Shown here: piece after piece, positions 23,401 through 34,934 of the stretch | Layout: every line of letters starts with the position of its first letter | How positions within the stretch are numbered: position 1 is the stretch's first letter | NCBI GenBank assembly: GCA_040357565.1 | Contig: JBDODJ010000001.1 | Source of the DNA: Cercozoa sp. M6MM | Taxonomy: Eukaryota > Endomyxa: Ascetosporea | Length of the DNA: 64,000 nucleotides | Direction: 5' to 3' (one strand) | The notes under the pieces: model-generated | Told to the model about the DNA's origin: nothing | Database searches by the model: none | Seen by the model: the letters and a program-made list of their open reading frames with translations, nothing else | Made by a program: the position numbers and the translations under genes

Positions 23401-23934
23401 GTGTGTGTATCACGGCAATGCCGGTTTGTGCTGGCAAGAGATTCGGCCGTGAAGATTTGGAAGACTTGGCTGCTCAGGTAACTGGACTGTGTGGGTTGAG
23501 TGTTCAGCAACTCAAACTGTCTGTGTGTGTAGCTTGATGCACTGCCGAGTGGTGTCGAGTACCATCTCAACGAAAAAGGCGTCGCTCAAGGTGGGCAGGC
23601 GCCTCTCCCACGCCCACGAAAGTTCACGCTAATTTGCGCCAGCAAGGCGTGTCGATACTCCACAATGGTACTGCGCGATTGTCTAAGCATGCAGTTGGTT
23701 TTACTGTGCTGGCAGATTGGCGACCAGTTGGACCTGCCAAAGATGTCGAAGCTAGTGAGCAATCTCGCAAGTCTAAGACGTCCATGGAACTGTCCGCACG
23801 GACGGCCAGTGATGAGGCACATCATAGACTTGGACGAGTTGCGACTGCACCTCTGGCAGCAAGAGCGTCCTGAGGACCTTCTCAGGTGTCGAGCGTCGAG
23901 TGACTCAGCTCAGCCTCAGGCTGCGAGAGATTGA
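20497..23934 (+). CDS. PMS2: DNA mismatch-repair MutL homologue PMS2 (yeast Pms1 type)
   Basis: With MLH1, family members form MutL-alpha, which nicks DNA in mismatch repair. I start at 20497 ('MSLRKKGGRVQRLDKSVADA'). GHKL ATPase motifs are visible: 'ELVENALDAGA' (I), 'VVDNGSGVKKEDY' (II), 'LGFRGEALAALCA' (III), and 'ADGLFHNLRVRR' (IV, where the usual NLPVR has Arg for Pro). A long acidic, Gln-rich linker follows. The C-terminal endonuclease site is complete: 'DQHASDEIRNFE' matches DQHA-x2-E-x4-E, with 'KACRYSTMIGDQL' (ACR motif) and 'CPHGRPVMRH'. TGA is at 23932-23934. The endonuclease motif separates it from MLH1 and favours PMS2. Confidence 0.93.
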
Positions 23935-24126
23935 AGCGTTTCACCCCGATTATATACTTAAAGTCGAGTTAAACCAACGTCAGAACGAACAAAAAAGTTG
24001 TACAGCGTCAGAACAGCAAAGCAACGAAACTTACCAAGCAGAATTTTCAAATAATAAAACCAGCGTCGATCTTGTGTGAGGTGTTCCTGCGATCGTTGTG
24101 CATAGTGTTGTGTCTACGTGGTTTAG

Positions 24127-26742
24127 ATGGAGCTGAGACAGTTTGTGTGCACGGACATAGAAGCATGTCCAAACAAGAAACTTCATTCCCGAGGTGAAGA
24201 TGCTGGTCGCATCACGAGCTTTCTCGCAGCTTCCGAGTGTCAGGTGCGTTGAATGCTTTCGTGATCATTTGTGTGTACATATGATGTTACATAGCAACTG
24301 ATCGAAGCAGCCGAGGCACAGAACGGCGCTCGGCTGCTTCCGCTGGACGATGAGTACCCTTCACAGTACCGCAGTGGCCACCGCTTCCTGACCATGGCAC
24401 CCGAGTTTGCAGGTAGGCCGAAACTGGTGTAATTGTTTCTATCGACGTGATGTTTGACTCAGATGTGATGTGGAACCGTCTGACTGAGTCCCTCACTGAC
24501 TTTGAACAAACGCAGGTTCGTCCATTCGGCCGGTATGTTGGTTGTGCTGTCGTCCAAGGGGGGGGGGGGGGGCTATCTTAAGATATGGGGTAGAAAAGGA
24601 AGCTGGCGTCCGTGCGGACTAAATCCGCTGCTGCGAGTCACGAGATACTGTACCTTGTCGACCCTGTGCTTATCACTGCCCAGTCACACTATATGCAGCA
24701 CCGGGCGACAAGTTCAGCGCGCATCGCGACGCGCCTTTCGTGGCGACAGAGAGCATCACCTCGGCGATGACTCTTCTCGTCTACCTCAACACCATTGGTA
24801 CCAGTCGGCGTGCACCTTATATGTCTGTATATCATTGAAACACACGTGCAGAGGAAGGTGGACGCACTGTGTTCTGGGGACAAGGTGTCACTCCCAACGA
24901 TGCCGAACTGCACTCGCCGCCGATCCATTTTGAACGCGCCGTTTGTGGCGACGCTGTTGTGTTCCCTCATGGTGCGTTTCTTCCCTTTTGTTTTACACCC
25001 TTTGTACCTCTCATGTACCCTGTGCATTAGACAAAGTACACGCCGGCGAGGAAGTGCCGCGCGAGACCAAGTACATCCTGCGCTGCGACATCTTGTATCA
25101 GCAAGTGGGTCGACTCAAGAAGAACTCTCTGGACGAGCTTGACGCAAGGGACTCAAAGGTAGCTTTGTTCATGTGCTTTTTCATTGTTCTTATTTGTCTG
25201 TACACACAGCACATGCACGAACTGTTCAGCGAGTCCATCCGTCTGGTCAATGAAGGCGATGCCGAGGTACTCTATTCGTTCCTTTGTATCTTATCCCCTT
25301 CTATATACTCTGTGTGCAGGGCTCCACAAATGCCTTCCGAGGTAGGATAGCAGGCATGCTCTTGAGCTAGTACACTCGTTGTGCAACATTGCAGATGCCG
25401 TGGAATTGCGTGCCAAGCTGCCGAGTAGCGATCAGTCGTCGTCGAGTGTCACATTGGGACTCAGCAGCGACGTGCTGCAGCACATGGTCGCCTTTCTCAA
25501 CGATGCCGACGTTGCTGCCTGTGCACGCACATGTCGTCACTGGGCGAGTACTCTCTCCCCATACATAGTCACTATTGTTCATGCCTACTGCAGGAGCTCT
25601 CACGACCGATGCAAGTGCTCTGTGGAAGCGACGTTTCTATCAGCGTTTCCCGGTACATGATGTGTCCATTTGGACTCTGTTTTGTATCCACATGGATGGG
25701 CGCAGGACTTGTACCACTTGCGTGTTGCCATGTTCGCACGTGAACGCGAGCTTTCGCCATGGCATGGCGTACTCTAGCAACTTACACTGCGTGTGCATGC
25801 CTGCTGTAACTGTATGTCTAGTTCACACTGTGACTGCGCAGAGCAAGGCACTGTTCGAGGACTGGCACTCGGCGTACGCGAAACAAGTCCGCTCGGAGCG
25901 TTGCGTATGTCTTCACCATTATATATCCTACCGCGGTGAACAAGCGCGTTGTACTGGCAGTTGATCACGTCAACCTTCTTTATCAACACGGAGCGACGTG
26001 AGTTCCTCACTCTTAGCAACAGCATCGGCAACGCCGTGTTCGCCGACTTTGTACCTTTGTCGCTGTGCCAGTGCCAGTTGAGGTGTGTTTGCAATGGTGT
26101 TGTTTCTGTTAAGGGTGCGAGAACGATGACATGCGGATCGGTCTTCCTCACGCAGGACCAAAACCTCGTCTGGGAAGCTGTGCGTGCTCTCATTAACGCC
26201 AAAGAGCAAGGCGAAGGTACGTATACATACTTGAGTATTTTGTGTATATGTGTGTAGATGTTGTGTGTATATCGATATAATTTATAAATCAGACATTGCA
26301 CAAGAGGAGTTTGCCCAGCGCATTCTACGCGAGGTGGCACGCGACGAGACGGCGCCTCACACCGAGTGTTTCCACGATACTGATCTCGATCACGGCCCCC
26401 CCTACCATCATCTCACACAACCGGAGCGGCTACGAGTGAACACAAAGCTGCAAAACCGTTCCGCCCAGCGATGTATGCTTGTACATTGTCTATGACATGT
26501 TGGACATGTATTGCATACACAGGCGAGGTGTTGCATGAACGCGCGCGTTGTTCGGGTCGACCGACCTCGCTGCACGCGAGTCCCTTTAACGCGCGTGACT
26601 GTACCAGTTGGCTCACTACGTTTGTGAGTGTGTGTGTGTATGTATATGTGTGTGATCTCTGTTGCGCGTGCAGTGGAGCAACTGCTGCAGTGGCATCAAG
26701 GTGCGAATGGCGTTTCTGACGCAGCCATTCGTCGCTCGCTGA
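24127..26742 (+). CDS. 2-oxoglutarate/Fe(II) oxygenase fused to an F-box domain
   Basis: ATG at 24127 ('MELRQFVCTDIEACPNKKLH'). Exons joined in phase read through a prolyl-4-hydroxylase-like domain in about the first 230 residues: 'SWRPCGLNPLLRVTRY', 'GDKFSAHRDAPFV' (H-x-D iron ligands), 'AMTLLVYLNTIEEGGRTVFW', 'CGDAVVFPHDKVHAGEEVPR' (distal His) and 'ETKYILRCDILY' (2OG-binding R). An F-box follows: 'TLGLSSDVLQHMVAFLNDAD', 'VAACARTCRHW', with 'DASALWKRRFYQRFP' after it. The C-terminal third ('FFINTERREFLTLSNSIGNA', 'DIAQEEFAQRILREVARDET') is unrecognised and may recruit substrate. TGA is at 26740-26742. The joins between the domains are in phase, so one polypeptide is likely. The F-box predicts SKP1 binding and SCF ligase membership. 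A run of G at about 24559-24571 lies in an intron. Confidence 0.8.
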
Positions 26743-26862
26743 ACATCATGTACACTTAGGTTTGCGTATGCTTGTGTGTAAAAGCATAGTCTAGTGTTGC
26801 ACAGCGAACGAGGTGTATACTTCCGAACTAACGTATCACGCTGGCAGTAGCGAGACTTTTAG

Positions 26863-26865
<3 letters not shown>

Positions 26866-26912
<47 letters not shown>

Positions 26913-26922
26913 NNNNNNNNNN

Positions 26923-26969
<47 letters not shown>
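26866..26969 (+). repeat. (TG)n microsatellite with 10-N gap
   Basis: TG repeats flank ten N at 26913-26922, near the 5' end of the actin-related gene. Its first exon may be affected by the gap. Confidence 0.95.
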
Positions 26970-26970
<1 letters not shown>

Positions 26971-27005
26971 ATGTGCATGTGCTATATGTGCCTGATTATG
27001 TGCAG

Positions 27006-29310
27006 AGACAGCGTATTGATGCAAGTGCCACCACGTGTTATGCCTTCGATCACGGCGCGTGGCCGCTATTATGTAAACACGCAAGCTATCACACCAACCA
27101 TAGTGTCCACCTACGTGTTTGTATATTGTTGTAGTCACACGGCACTCCTTTCTACCACGAAGTGTTCGGTTACATGACTTCTGCTTACATACTTTCATAT
27201 GGAATGCAATGTACGTACATACTTCAGGACAATACTTGATCTACAAGCGCCCGGAGGATCTCGCCAACATGCGAAGCATTGCTGACTATGGTACACTCGG
27301 CTCCTTTTGCTTTTGGTTCCAAATGATCCTCCCATAAGTTGATAGCTTGATTTCTACTCACAGGCTGGAAGGAACCTCACGAAATCGACTTTGCGCAACT
27401 CCAAATTTCGCATTCACTTCTGGTATGAATAATACCCTTATACCTTCTGTCTTCTTGTCCTTATCCCTCTTTTTATTTCACCAACCTGGCAGATGCGAAA
27501 GAAGTTCGGTCGTCGCAGTGTGTTGCATCAGTTGAGTCCGATGGGCGGCGCCCACTTTGACGACAGTACGCTACTATCTAGTGCAGCTGCCATGACACAT
27601 TAAAATGCATGGACTCATGTTGCAGACCACATTGAGAAACTCTGCAAGGTGATTCCGCGGAGTCAGAAGGTACGATCGTTCCCAAATCCTTTAACGTCGG
27701 CTCAAGTTAGATGCATGATACCTGCAGATTGGCGAATTGCGACCGATCATTGTGTGTCGTCCGTGGTTCTTCTCGACGAGTCAGGTCCGTCGTTCCTCGT
27801 GCTGCCTATCCTTCCTTATTTCTCGCTACTGTAGGTGGCCGAGTATTGCGCCTCGATGATGCTTTACGACCAGGTACATGACTATTGTGTATAATAGCAT
27901 GCTGTGTCACTTTTGGACATTCGTAGGATTTGGCGGCACCTGCCATCGCTGTCATTGACCCGTAATAAAAGGAAATTATATATATATAAATTTATCATGC
28001 GACATGTGTGTTGGACAGACCGGTGCTGGTGTCTCTTGCCTCTGGATTCACGAACTCCGTGGTCGTGCATGTGTCGTATGTTACTTTGTGACATTTGTGC
28101 CTGAGAAATTACTGTCTGATACGCGTAGCCCAAGCATCGCATGCGTCGCACTTGTTCGCAACGCCGAGGTCGTCGATATGCGTGAGTGGTACTGTATACA
28201 TAATTGTATTCGGCTGTACACTCGCATACCAGGTGGACACAGGAAGGAGTGGCGTGAAGTGCGCAAGCTGCACGTGCTGATCGACAACGAACACCTTGTC
28301 CAGTACAATGATCTCTGACAGCGTGATAGCAAAAACCTAAGTTAATGTTTGTTTAACCGATTCGACAGTGGAACCGACTTTGGCATGTACGAAGCCGCAC
28401 GCACTACCGATGAAGCGATTGAGAACTTCGCTTACAATCGACCTCGACTCGAGTGTACCTGTCTGTGCAAGGGGTGGCGTGTACGTCATTCTGTGTCTGC
28501 AGGCAACCTGCCAGAGGACGTGATGCGCGCGTTTGCGCAATTCGCAAACAAGATGGTCGAGTGCTGGCGTCCGGAGCGCGATCAAACGGTGCCTGTGGTC
28601 GTTTCCGGCGGTGTCACTCTGACGCCTGGTTTTGATGCTGCACTGGCCGATACCCTCAAGGTATGCAAACCATGCTTATCAGTCCGAGTCAAGCATTCTG
28701 TGTTGCTGCAATGGACAGGACGTGAAACTGGTGACACCTGAGGTGGCGCATCGCTTGCGTGCCACCTACATTGGTATACGAAACCCTCTTTTATTATCGA
28801 GGTATTACCCCCTCTTGTGCAGGTGCCCAGTTGTTCGTTTCGCGCTCTGACGCCGACGAGTTCTTTGTTGTAAGTCGTATTTGTGTTGTGTGTGTGTGTT
28901 CTCTTAATGTCGGATGGTTGGATTAAATGCAACATTCAGGACCTGCCTTGTCTGATTTCGCAAATGGAGTTCCTGTTGGAAAACTCGCCTGCCGCCGCTC
29001 TGTTCTCGAAGTATAACGATCTGATCGAAATGGTACGACACTTGCACTCGATTTTTTGTTCAACGTATGTGGTAATTTGCTGAATAGTGTCTCGATCTTG
29101 TAGACAAAGAATCGCCAACGCAAACGAAACCCGCGTGCATACCACACCTACGCTTCTCCGCGCATGCGTCGACTGGGCGACAAGCTCACCGATGACCGGT
29201 ACTGTTTGATCTGAAATGTCTGCGAATTCAATACAAACTAAGGTCTGTCTTACAGCAACAGCAAGAAAAAGTCGTCCAGGCTCCGAGCCTTCTTTTCCTC
29301 GTTGTTTTAA
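27006..29310 (+). CDS. Actin-related protein, ARP8-like, 5' end unresolved
   Basis: Many short exons join in phase to TAA at 29308-29310. Actin-fold landmarks: 'VPPRVMPSITARGRYYVN' (like the ARP8 stretch ending P-x-x-IAR), 'LRPIIVCRPWFFSTSQVAEY' (recalls the actin segment before subdomain 2), 'APAIAVIDPPVLVSLASGF' then 'TNSVV' (the VLSLYASG-rTTG region), and 'VPVVVSGGVTLTPGFDAAL' (the VGG-x-x-x-x-PGF phosphate-binding hairpin). An upstream exon near 26811-26866 ('LTYHAGSSETF') could supply the HPGS motif of ARP8, but no start codon was found. A tail of about 100 residues rich in Arg/Lys follows. If ARP8, it would serve in the INO80 chromatin remodeller. The protein is diverged; actin-like fold likely, ARP8 moderate. 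Confidence 0.5.
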
Positions 29311-29901
29311 CCGAGTGTCGTTTCTCACCGACATATCTGAGGTTTCGAGCTCGCATCTGATAGACCCGGCAGCAGAACAATCGAATCCGGACAACTATCA
29401 CTACACGTACACCAATCACCCCAGTCGGGTCAGTGTGATTTGACCTGACTCCTTGATCGATGGATTCCAGTCGAGCCAATTTTTAGTATGGTTTGACGGT
29501 TTGACCTGCTCGAGCGCAACGGAGTACCATGCCCGTCAGTACTTACAGTTCCAGAGGTATTTGACAGGTATCCGTCTCAAGCGACCCGAAGAGCTTAGTA
29601 GAGTAGTAGGCCCTCGGCGACGACCTTGTGACCGGACTTTTTGGCACTGGCTTTGTCTGTAGAGCATACTCTTCTTGGCAGACGTCTCACCACCAAAGGC
29701 GAACGACGCGAGAATACACGGCGAGGGAGAACGTCACGCAGCGTTGAGGAGGACCACATGAGAGAAAAGGGAGAGGACTGAGACGCGACAGTGCGTGTGG
29801 TCCAAAGCTCGAAGAAATCACGGGGAAGACGGAGGGTGAAACGAAAGCGGGACGTTGAGACAATTGTTTGCGTGAGACGGGAGGGTGTGATTGCCAGTGC
29901 G
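29311..29901. other. Intergenic between convergent ends; possible small minus-strand reading frame
   Basis: Mostly 3' flank. On the minus strand, a frame at 29595-29759 starts 'MWSSSTLRDVLPRRVFSRRS' and ends 'SGHKVVAEGLLLY'. It looks like a mitochondrial presequence but has no recognisable mature domain. A plus-strand frame, 29216-29443, could be an alternative end of the actin-related gene. Confidence 0.35.
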
Positions 29902-32900
29902 TTAAACTGGAGGTAGCGAGATGCCGTTGAGTTCATCGTCAGTGCCAGCGGTGATGGGTCGTCTGCTCGATTCACTGTCGCGGCGCACTTCAAGCACGCC
30001 CGTTATCTAAGCACACAGAGACCGTACACAACAGGCAACGCAGCCGACACGACAAAGAACGCCGAGACGTAGAGAGCAGCTTACGTCGCCACCTAGGTCG
30101 ACAGTATGAACGTCGATCGACTCAGAGTTCAGGCTGTTGTCGATGGGGTCATCAACGAAGTTGTTGCGTACGACCTTGCGACGGACCTTTCGAGCAGCGC
30201 GATCGGCAGCGGCAGCCACGCTGTTTTCTCGCTCCTCGCGCTTGTGCCTCTTGCGAGTGTTGTAGACGAAGCATGCGAGACTGGAGACACCGAGGAAGAC
30301 GAAACCGCACATGAGGAGAATCTTGACCCAGATCGACGGGCCGGTGGAGCCGTACGGCTCGCGAGCCTGCGGCTCAGGTTCGACCTCGACGTTGGAGATC
30401 TGCAGGTGGATGTTGTCAGCAGCGACCACCGTGTTGGAAAAGTCGCCGTCGTTAGAACGCACACGCATCAACAGGACCATTTCGATCGGGATGACGCCTT
30501 CAATGTTCGGGTTGTCTGCGATCAGCGCCATGCGTCGAATCTACAAACAACATGGTATGAAGGCACAAACAGAAGATAGAAGAAGATATGATAAGTAGGT
30601 ACCTGCTCGAACTCGAGGCCAATGGAGACATCATCGACGACGAAAGTCTGCTGCGCCTCAACGCCGCTCGTGGTCTTGTCGTACATGAGCGTGGTCAAGT
30701 TGACGTGGTACTCCTCGCCGCTCAGCGGGTCGCGCATGTACAGCTCGAACTTGACGTCACGCGCGTGCTCCATAGCCACGTCAGTCAGCCGTGGCGGTGA
30801 GGGCGTGCAGTCAACAGTCGTTGGGTTGGCGGCCTCGTCGTAGAACATCGTGAGCGTGCACCAATTTCGATTGAACTGCACGTTCGCCTGATGGAGAGTT
30901 GGTGTTCCGAACTTGACAGTGTCACTGATCGTGCGAGAGAACGCCGTGCAATACTGGCCGGGACCACCGCAGTCGCGCACGATTACCTCGACTTCGGCAC
31001 CCCAGTGACCGGAGGTGACCCACTTGAGCTGATTCGCCGTCATGTTCGAGATCAAGGCGTCAACGTGGCAAATGAGGTACTTGACCGGAAACTCGGCGCT
31101 CGCAGAGAAATTGCACGCGACCGGCATGTTTGTATCGTACTTGTTCGGAACCGTGCGCGACTTCACGTAGTTGGGTGGAAACAAGCGCACGGCGCCGAGT
31201 TCAAGCGTCGTGTCGAAAGTGCTGTACTGCTTGAGCATCTCGGCCGTTGCTTCCGACAACTCGACGCTGAACACATTCGGCGTGGCACTGACGATGCCCT
31301 TCGAGTCGCGGAAGAAAAGCTCGTTGAAGTGGCGCTCGCTCACCTCGGCGATACCGGCCGGAGGCATGGTGATCCAGTCCTCCAACTCTGGGTACTTGAT
31401 GTGGAAACGAAGTGCATCCTTGCCCTTGCCTTCCATGTTGAACACTTTCCTGCACATGCGTGATCGTACGCTTGCTAGAACAACGGCCCAAGTCAGTAGT
31501 AAAATTTACGTAGTCCAATCGAAGTCGTATTTCTGCGAGTCGTCTGTAGCACCAGCGTCAAAGCTCCACTTGATCTGAGTGTTGGTGGCAGCGAACGACT
31601 CAAGCATCATGTCCGGCTCGGTGACGTCCCACTCGCAGTAGTGCGACGTCAGGTTCAAACGCGAGCAATAAGGAGGAGGCATCATAAGCAGTGACGTGCT
31701 CAGTATCCGAATTGGGGCGCTCTCGCACGACATCGAGCGAGCCAAGAAGTGGTACTCGACGAAGTCTCTTGTGTTGGGAGACTGGAACATAACATGCTGT
31801 TCCGTCGTGAACTGGGTCTCATCCGACTCAAAGACAAAGACGTCGTAGGTACTCGAGCTGCGCGGGTAGGAAACCTGAACAAAAAGATAGGTGCACGCAA
31901 TATGCTATCACCAGCTGTGAAGTATTAGAATTAATACAGTAATGACGAAGTCCTTCTTTCCTGAATGTTCAATACCCCATTCAAACGAACTGCCACTTGC
32001 GACAGGCCCATTCTGCACGCAGTTCATTTGGACACGAGCAGAAATGACTCAAGCACATGAGCACTGAGAGTACCATGTTGATGTCAATGTTCAGTCTGCC
32101 GTTGGAGAGGTCGCGATCAAGGTCGATGGTGACAGCATCAGGATTTGGCATCTGGGGACAGCTGAGTATCCTCATCCCCGAAGTCATGCCCGACGTGAGA
32201 CCCTTAAGCTCCAATGTATCGTAGAACGTGCCAAGATTGCCTGTGTCGTTCATGTAATCAGGGAAGCCAGAGACACCGACGCCGAATGTCATGCCGGGAG
32301 AGACCTGGAACGTTGTCTGGACACCCGAGCTCATCTCGGCCGCGATGTCGGTCTCGGGAGGCAGCTCGATCTTGAGAAAGCCAGGGTAGTCTTCGTCGAC
32401 CTTCGGCACGGTGACGAAGTAGTAGTGGAGGTATTGAGTCAGCGTCTCGTGGCGCACATGAACCAACATGCGCTCGCTGCCGAAGAACTTGAAGCGCATC
32501 ATGATGCCTTGCACCCCTCCCTCTGGCGGGGATTGCCGCTACAAAAACATTCTTGTTATGCTGTATATCACACAATAGCGATACAAGAAACAATACCCAA
32601 GCAGAGTAATCGGTTGGAGGAGTCCTTAGAGGGGTTTTAACGGAAACTTGGGCGGGCACGCTTGCGGCGTAGCTGTATTTGAGCTTGGTTTGCAGACCGC
32701 GAGAGTAGTACTCCTTGACGTAATCCAACGTGATGGCACCGCGGGAGAGAGGATGAGCGATCACGTCCGCGATGTAGTGCCTGCCAGAGATGATGCCATC
32801 AATGTTCAGCAGCGAGATAGAGAGCTCGTCGTCAGCACTGACAACGCGATAGATCACGTTGTCGAAGTCACCCGGCTCTCCTCGAGTCAGAGTTGCGTAG

Positions 32901-33619
32901 TTAGGCGCTTCCGTCACGACCACCACGTATGAATTGACCGACACAGCATCCGAAGACAATTGCGGGCAAGCGACCAAGGGATCGGGCAGAGGGTCCCACT
33001 CGACATCCAGCTTGGTACTCGAGGCAGTCGACTTGGCACCAGGGGGCGAGGCAAGCTGTGGCGCGGTGTTGAAAGCGTCTTCGCTCTGCTCCACGCTTTG
33101 CGAGACTCCGTAGCAAAACAGGCTGCGATCGGTGCTGTAGCGCCACTCATCGATCGGATCGTAGGTGCTACCAGCGCCGACTTTGAGAGCAACGACCTCG
33201 GTGTGCACACGAAGCTTGACGTTGCCGACACAGCCACTAACGTGCACCTTCAGCGCGTAGGTACCGTCGTCGTAGGTGCCGAGACGCTTGGCGTGAAACT
33301 CGCGGTAGACGGGGGTCCACGTGACACCAGAGTCCGTGGATATGTCCACGTGGTCAATCTTGGCAGTGTTGTTGAAGTGACAGTTGGCTTTCTCGGCTTC
33401 CGAGTAGCCGTAGGCAGGATCAGGGTCATCTTGCGAGGCCGTGTCCACCGTAACGATGGCGTACCCGTAGTAGCCGTAGGGATAGGATGGAGTTGTGACG
33501 TTGATGGCGCCGAGTGTGAGTGACAAGGGACCAGTGTTCAACTGGGGATCACCGGCCGCCTGAGCATGTGCCAGTGGGACACACGCAACGGTACCCAGTG
33601 CGAGGCACCGAAGTAACAT
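29902..33619 (-). CDS. Large type I membrane protein, unknown family
   Basis: ATG at 33617-33619 begins a signal peptide ('MLLRCLALGTVACVPLAHAQ'). About 900 extracellular residues follow, with many Asn-x-Ser/Thr sites, cysteines and beta-rich stretches: 'AIVTVDTASQDDPDPAYGYS', 'DHVDISTDSGVTWTPVYREF', 'YLHYYFVTVPKVDEDYPGFL', 'VEVIVRDCGGPGQYCTAFSR'. A single membrane span lies near the end ('IWVKILLMCGFVFLGVSSLA'), flanked by a stop-transfer 'TRKRHKREERE'. The cytoplasmic tail has about 100 residues. Few introns cut this gene: six exons with joins in phase, TAA at 29902-29904. The DxSTDSGxTW stretch recalls Asp-box-like beta-hairpins. It may be a surface adhesin or receptor. No known family is recognised. 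Confidence 0.8.
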
Positions 33620-34029
33620 TTGCGGTCTGCAACGACCAGACGGCTTGTCGCACACCAAAGAAGCACTGTACACGCCGCTTTGCAGTGTTAGCGGTTAGCA
33701 GACATTCAGATCTCGCCAGCCGCAGCACTGATCGATCCAAAACTAGGTGGCCAACTGGCTGCAAAAGGTACCTGGGTGCTCCAGTCGACTGGAAATCTCG
33801 TCTGTCCACTCGCTTGACAGCAACACCAATGATCCTGATCCTAACTGATGCAAGGGCTGACGCCGGTAGTTTGACTGCCTTGGGGCCGTTTCTTTTTTAA
33901 CAGTCGAGTAACAGGGTAAACGAAACAGAAACTGTAGAACTGAGCACGAACGGAACGACGGAGTCGGCGACAGAGTGGCGTCATGATGCCTGTGTTTCTG
34001 ACCTTGCGCAGTTTCGCTGCAGCTTAGTT
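33620..34029. other. Intergenic, promoter side of the type I membrane gene and 3' flank of AP-1 sigma
   Basis: CGAACGGAAC, the exact reverse complement of GTTCCGTTCG, occurs at 33947-33956. No coding signal is seen. Confidence 0.55.
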
Positions 34030-34694
34030 TCAGATTCCCGGCGTTCGGTTCCAGATGCGCGTCTCTCGCTTCTTTCGTTCCTGCTCTTCCTCCATGATCT
34101 TGTCCTAAAAACAACCATACGTCCCTACATATCCCGAAGTTGAACAAGGAGGGATAGGTACCTGCGCCTTGCAGACTCTTCGCACGGTGCGTTTATTGGT
34201 CTCCTGCACCTCGCCGTCAATGACGAGTTCGTCAAGGATGTAGTAGGCCTTGTGGAACTCGAAGATAAGGTCCAGCTCGCACACGTTGCCGAAGTACGAG
34301 TCCAAGATCTCGACGTACTGGTGGATCGTCTGCAGCGCAATCAGCTCGTTGTCCGACTGCTCGACGCACGCGATGAAGTACAGCGAGGCGTATCTGCAGA
34401 CAAGGGCAGGACATAAAATACTAAAACAAAGAAACAAAAGCAAGTGTGACCTCTTGTAAACGATTTTGGCGTCACGCCATTCGATAAAGTTGCACATTTT
34501 CTTGGGTCGCGACAGCACCATGTTAGTGATCTCGGCAATGGAGCGGTTCTTGTCCTTCTTGGAGTAGCTGCGGTACCACTTGGCCAGGCGCGTTTTGCCC
34601 TGGCGCGACACCAGCAGCATGAAGCGGATTGGCTGCAAATTAGGAAATAAAAACCAGGTGGCAAAAGCCTGCCACATAAGCTACAACTGACCAT
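34030..34694 (-). CDS. AP1S: AP-1 clathrin adaptor sigma subunit
   Basis: The small subunit of the AP-1 complex, which sorts cargo at the trans-Golgi and endosomes. The protein follows AP1 sigma along its length: '[19 protein letters not shown]', '[20 protein letters not shown]', '[20 protein letters not shown]', '[20 protein letters not shown]', '[20 protein letters not shown]'. The first coding exon is only the ATG (34692-34694). An intron of 59 nt (34633-34691) follows directly, and exon 2 starts P-I-R-F-M. The C-terminus ends '[13 protein letters not shown]' with TGA at 34030-34032. About 160 residues, as expected. The RYASLYF and ELD signatures favour AP-1 over AP-2 or AP-3. Confidence 0.93.
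34633..34691 (-). other. Intron directly after the start codon of AP-1 sigma
   Basis: The sense strand reads ATG/GTCAGT ... TTTGCAG/CCAATCCGC. The frame across it gives M-P-I-R-F-M, matching M-x-R-F-M of other AP1 sigma proteins. Confidence 0.8.
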
Positions 34695-34934
34695 TATTAC
34701 GACGGCTCAGCAGCACAGGACTTATGGTATACCAAAGCACACACTTCGGCTATACCCAAAGCAGCCTCTACCACACAGGCTTACCGTCCCCGAGCAAAAC
34801 TTGTTAAGGGGGCGGCATCCTGATCGACATGCAGCAGGACGGCAGAGTCAGGAGTGCTGGGATCAGGTGAGCCCATCAAGAAGTGGCACCAAAGTTCGTT
34901 CTTCTGTGCATTTAAACATTAGGAACCTTTGCAA
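34695..34934. promoter_or_regulatory. Probable shared bidirectional promoter
   Basis: 240 bp lie between the divergent starts of AP-1 sigma and the small gene at 34935. The function is inferred from position. Confidence 0.4.
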
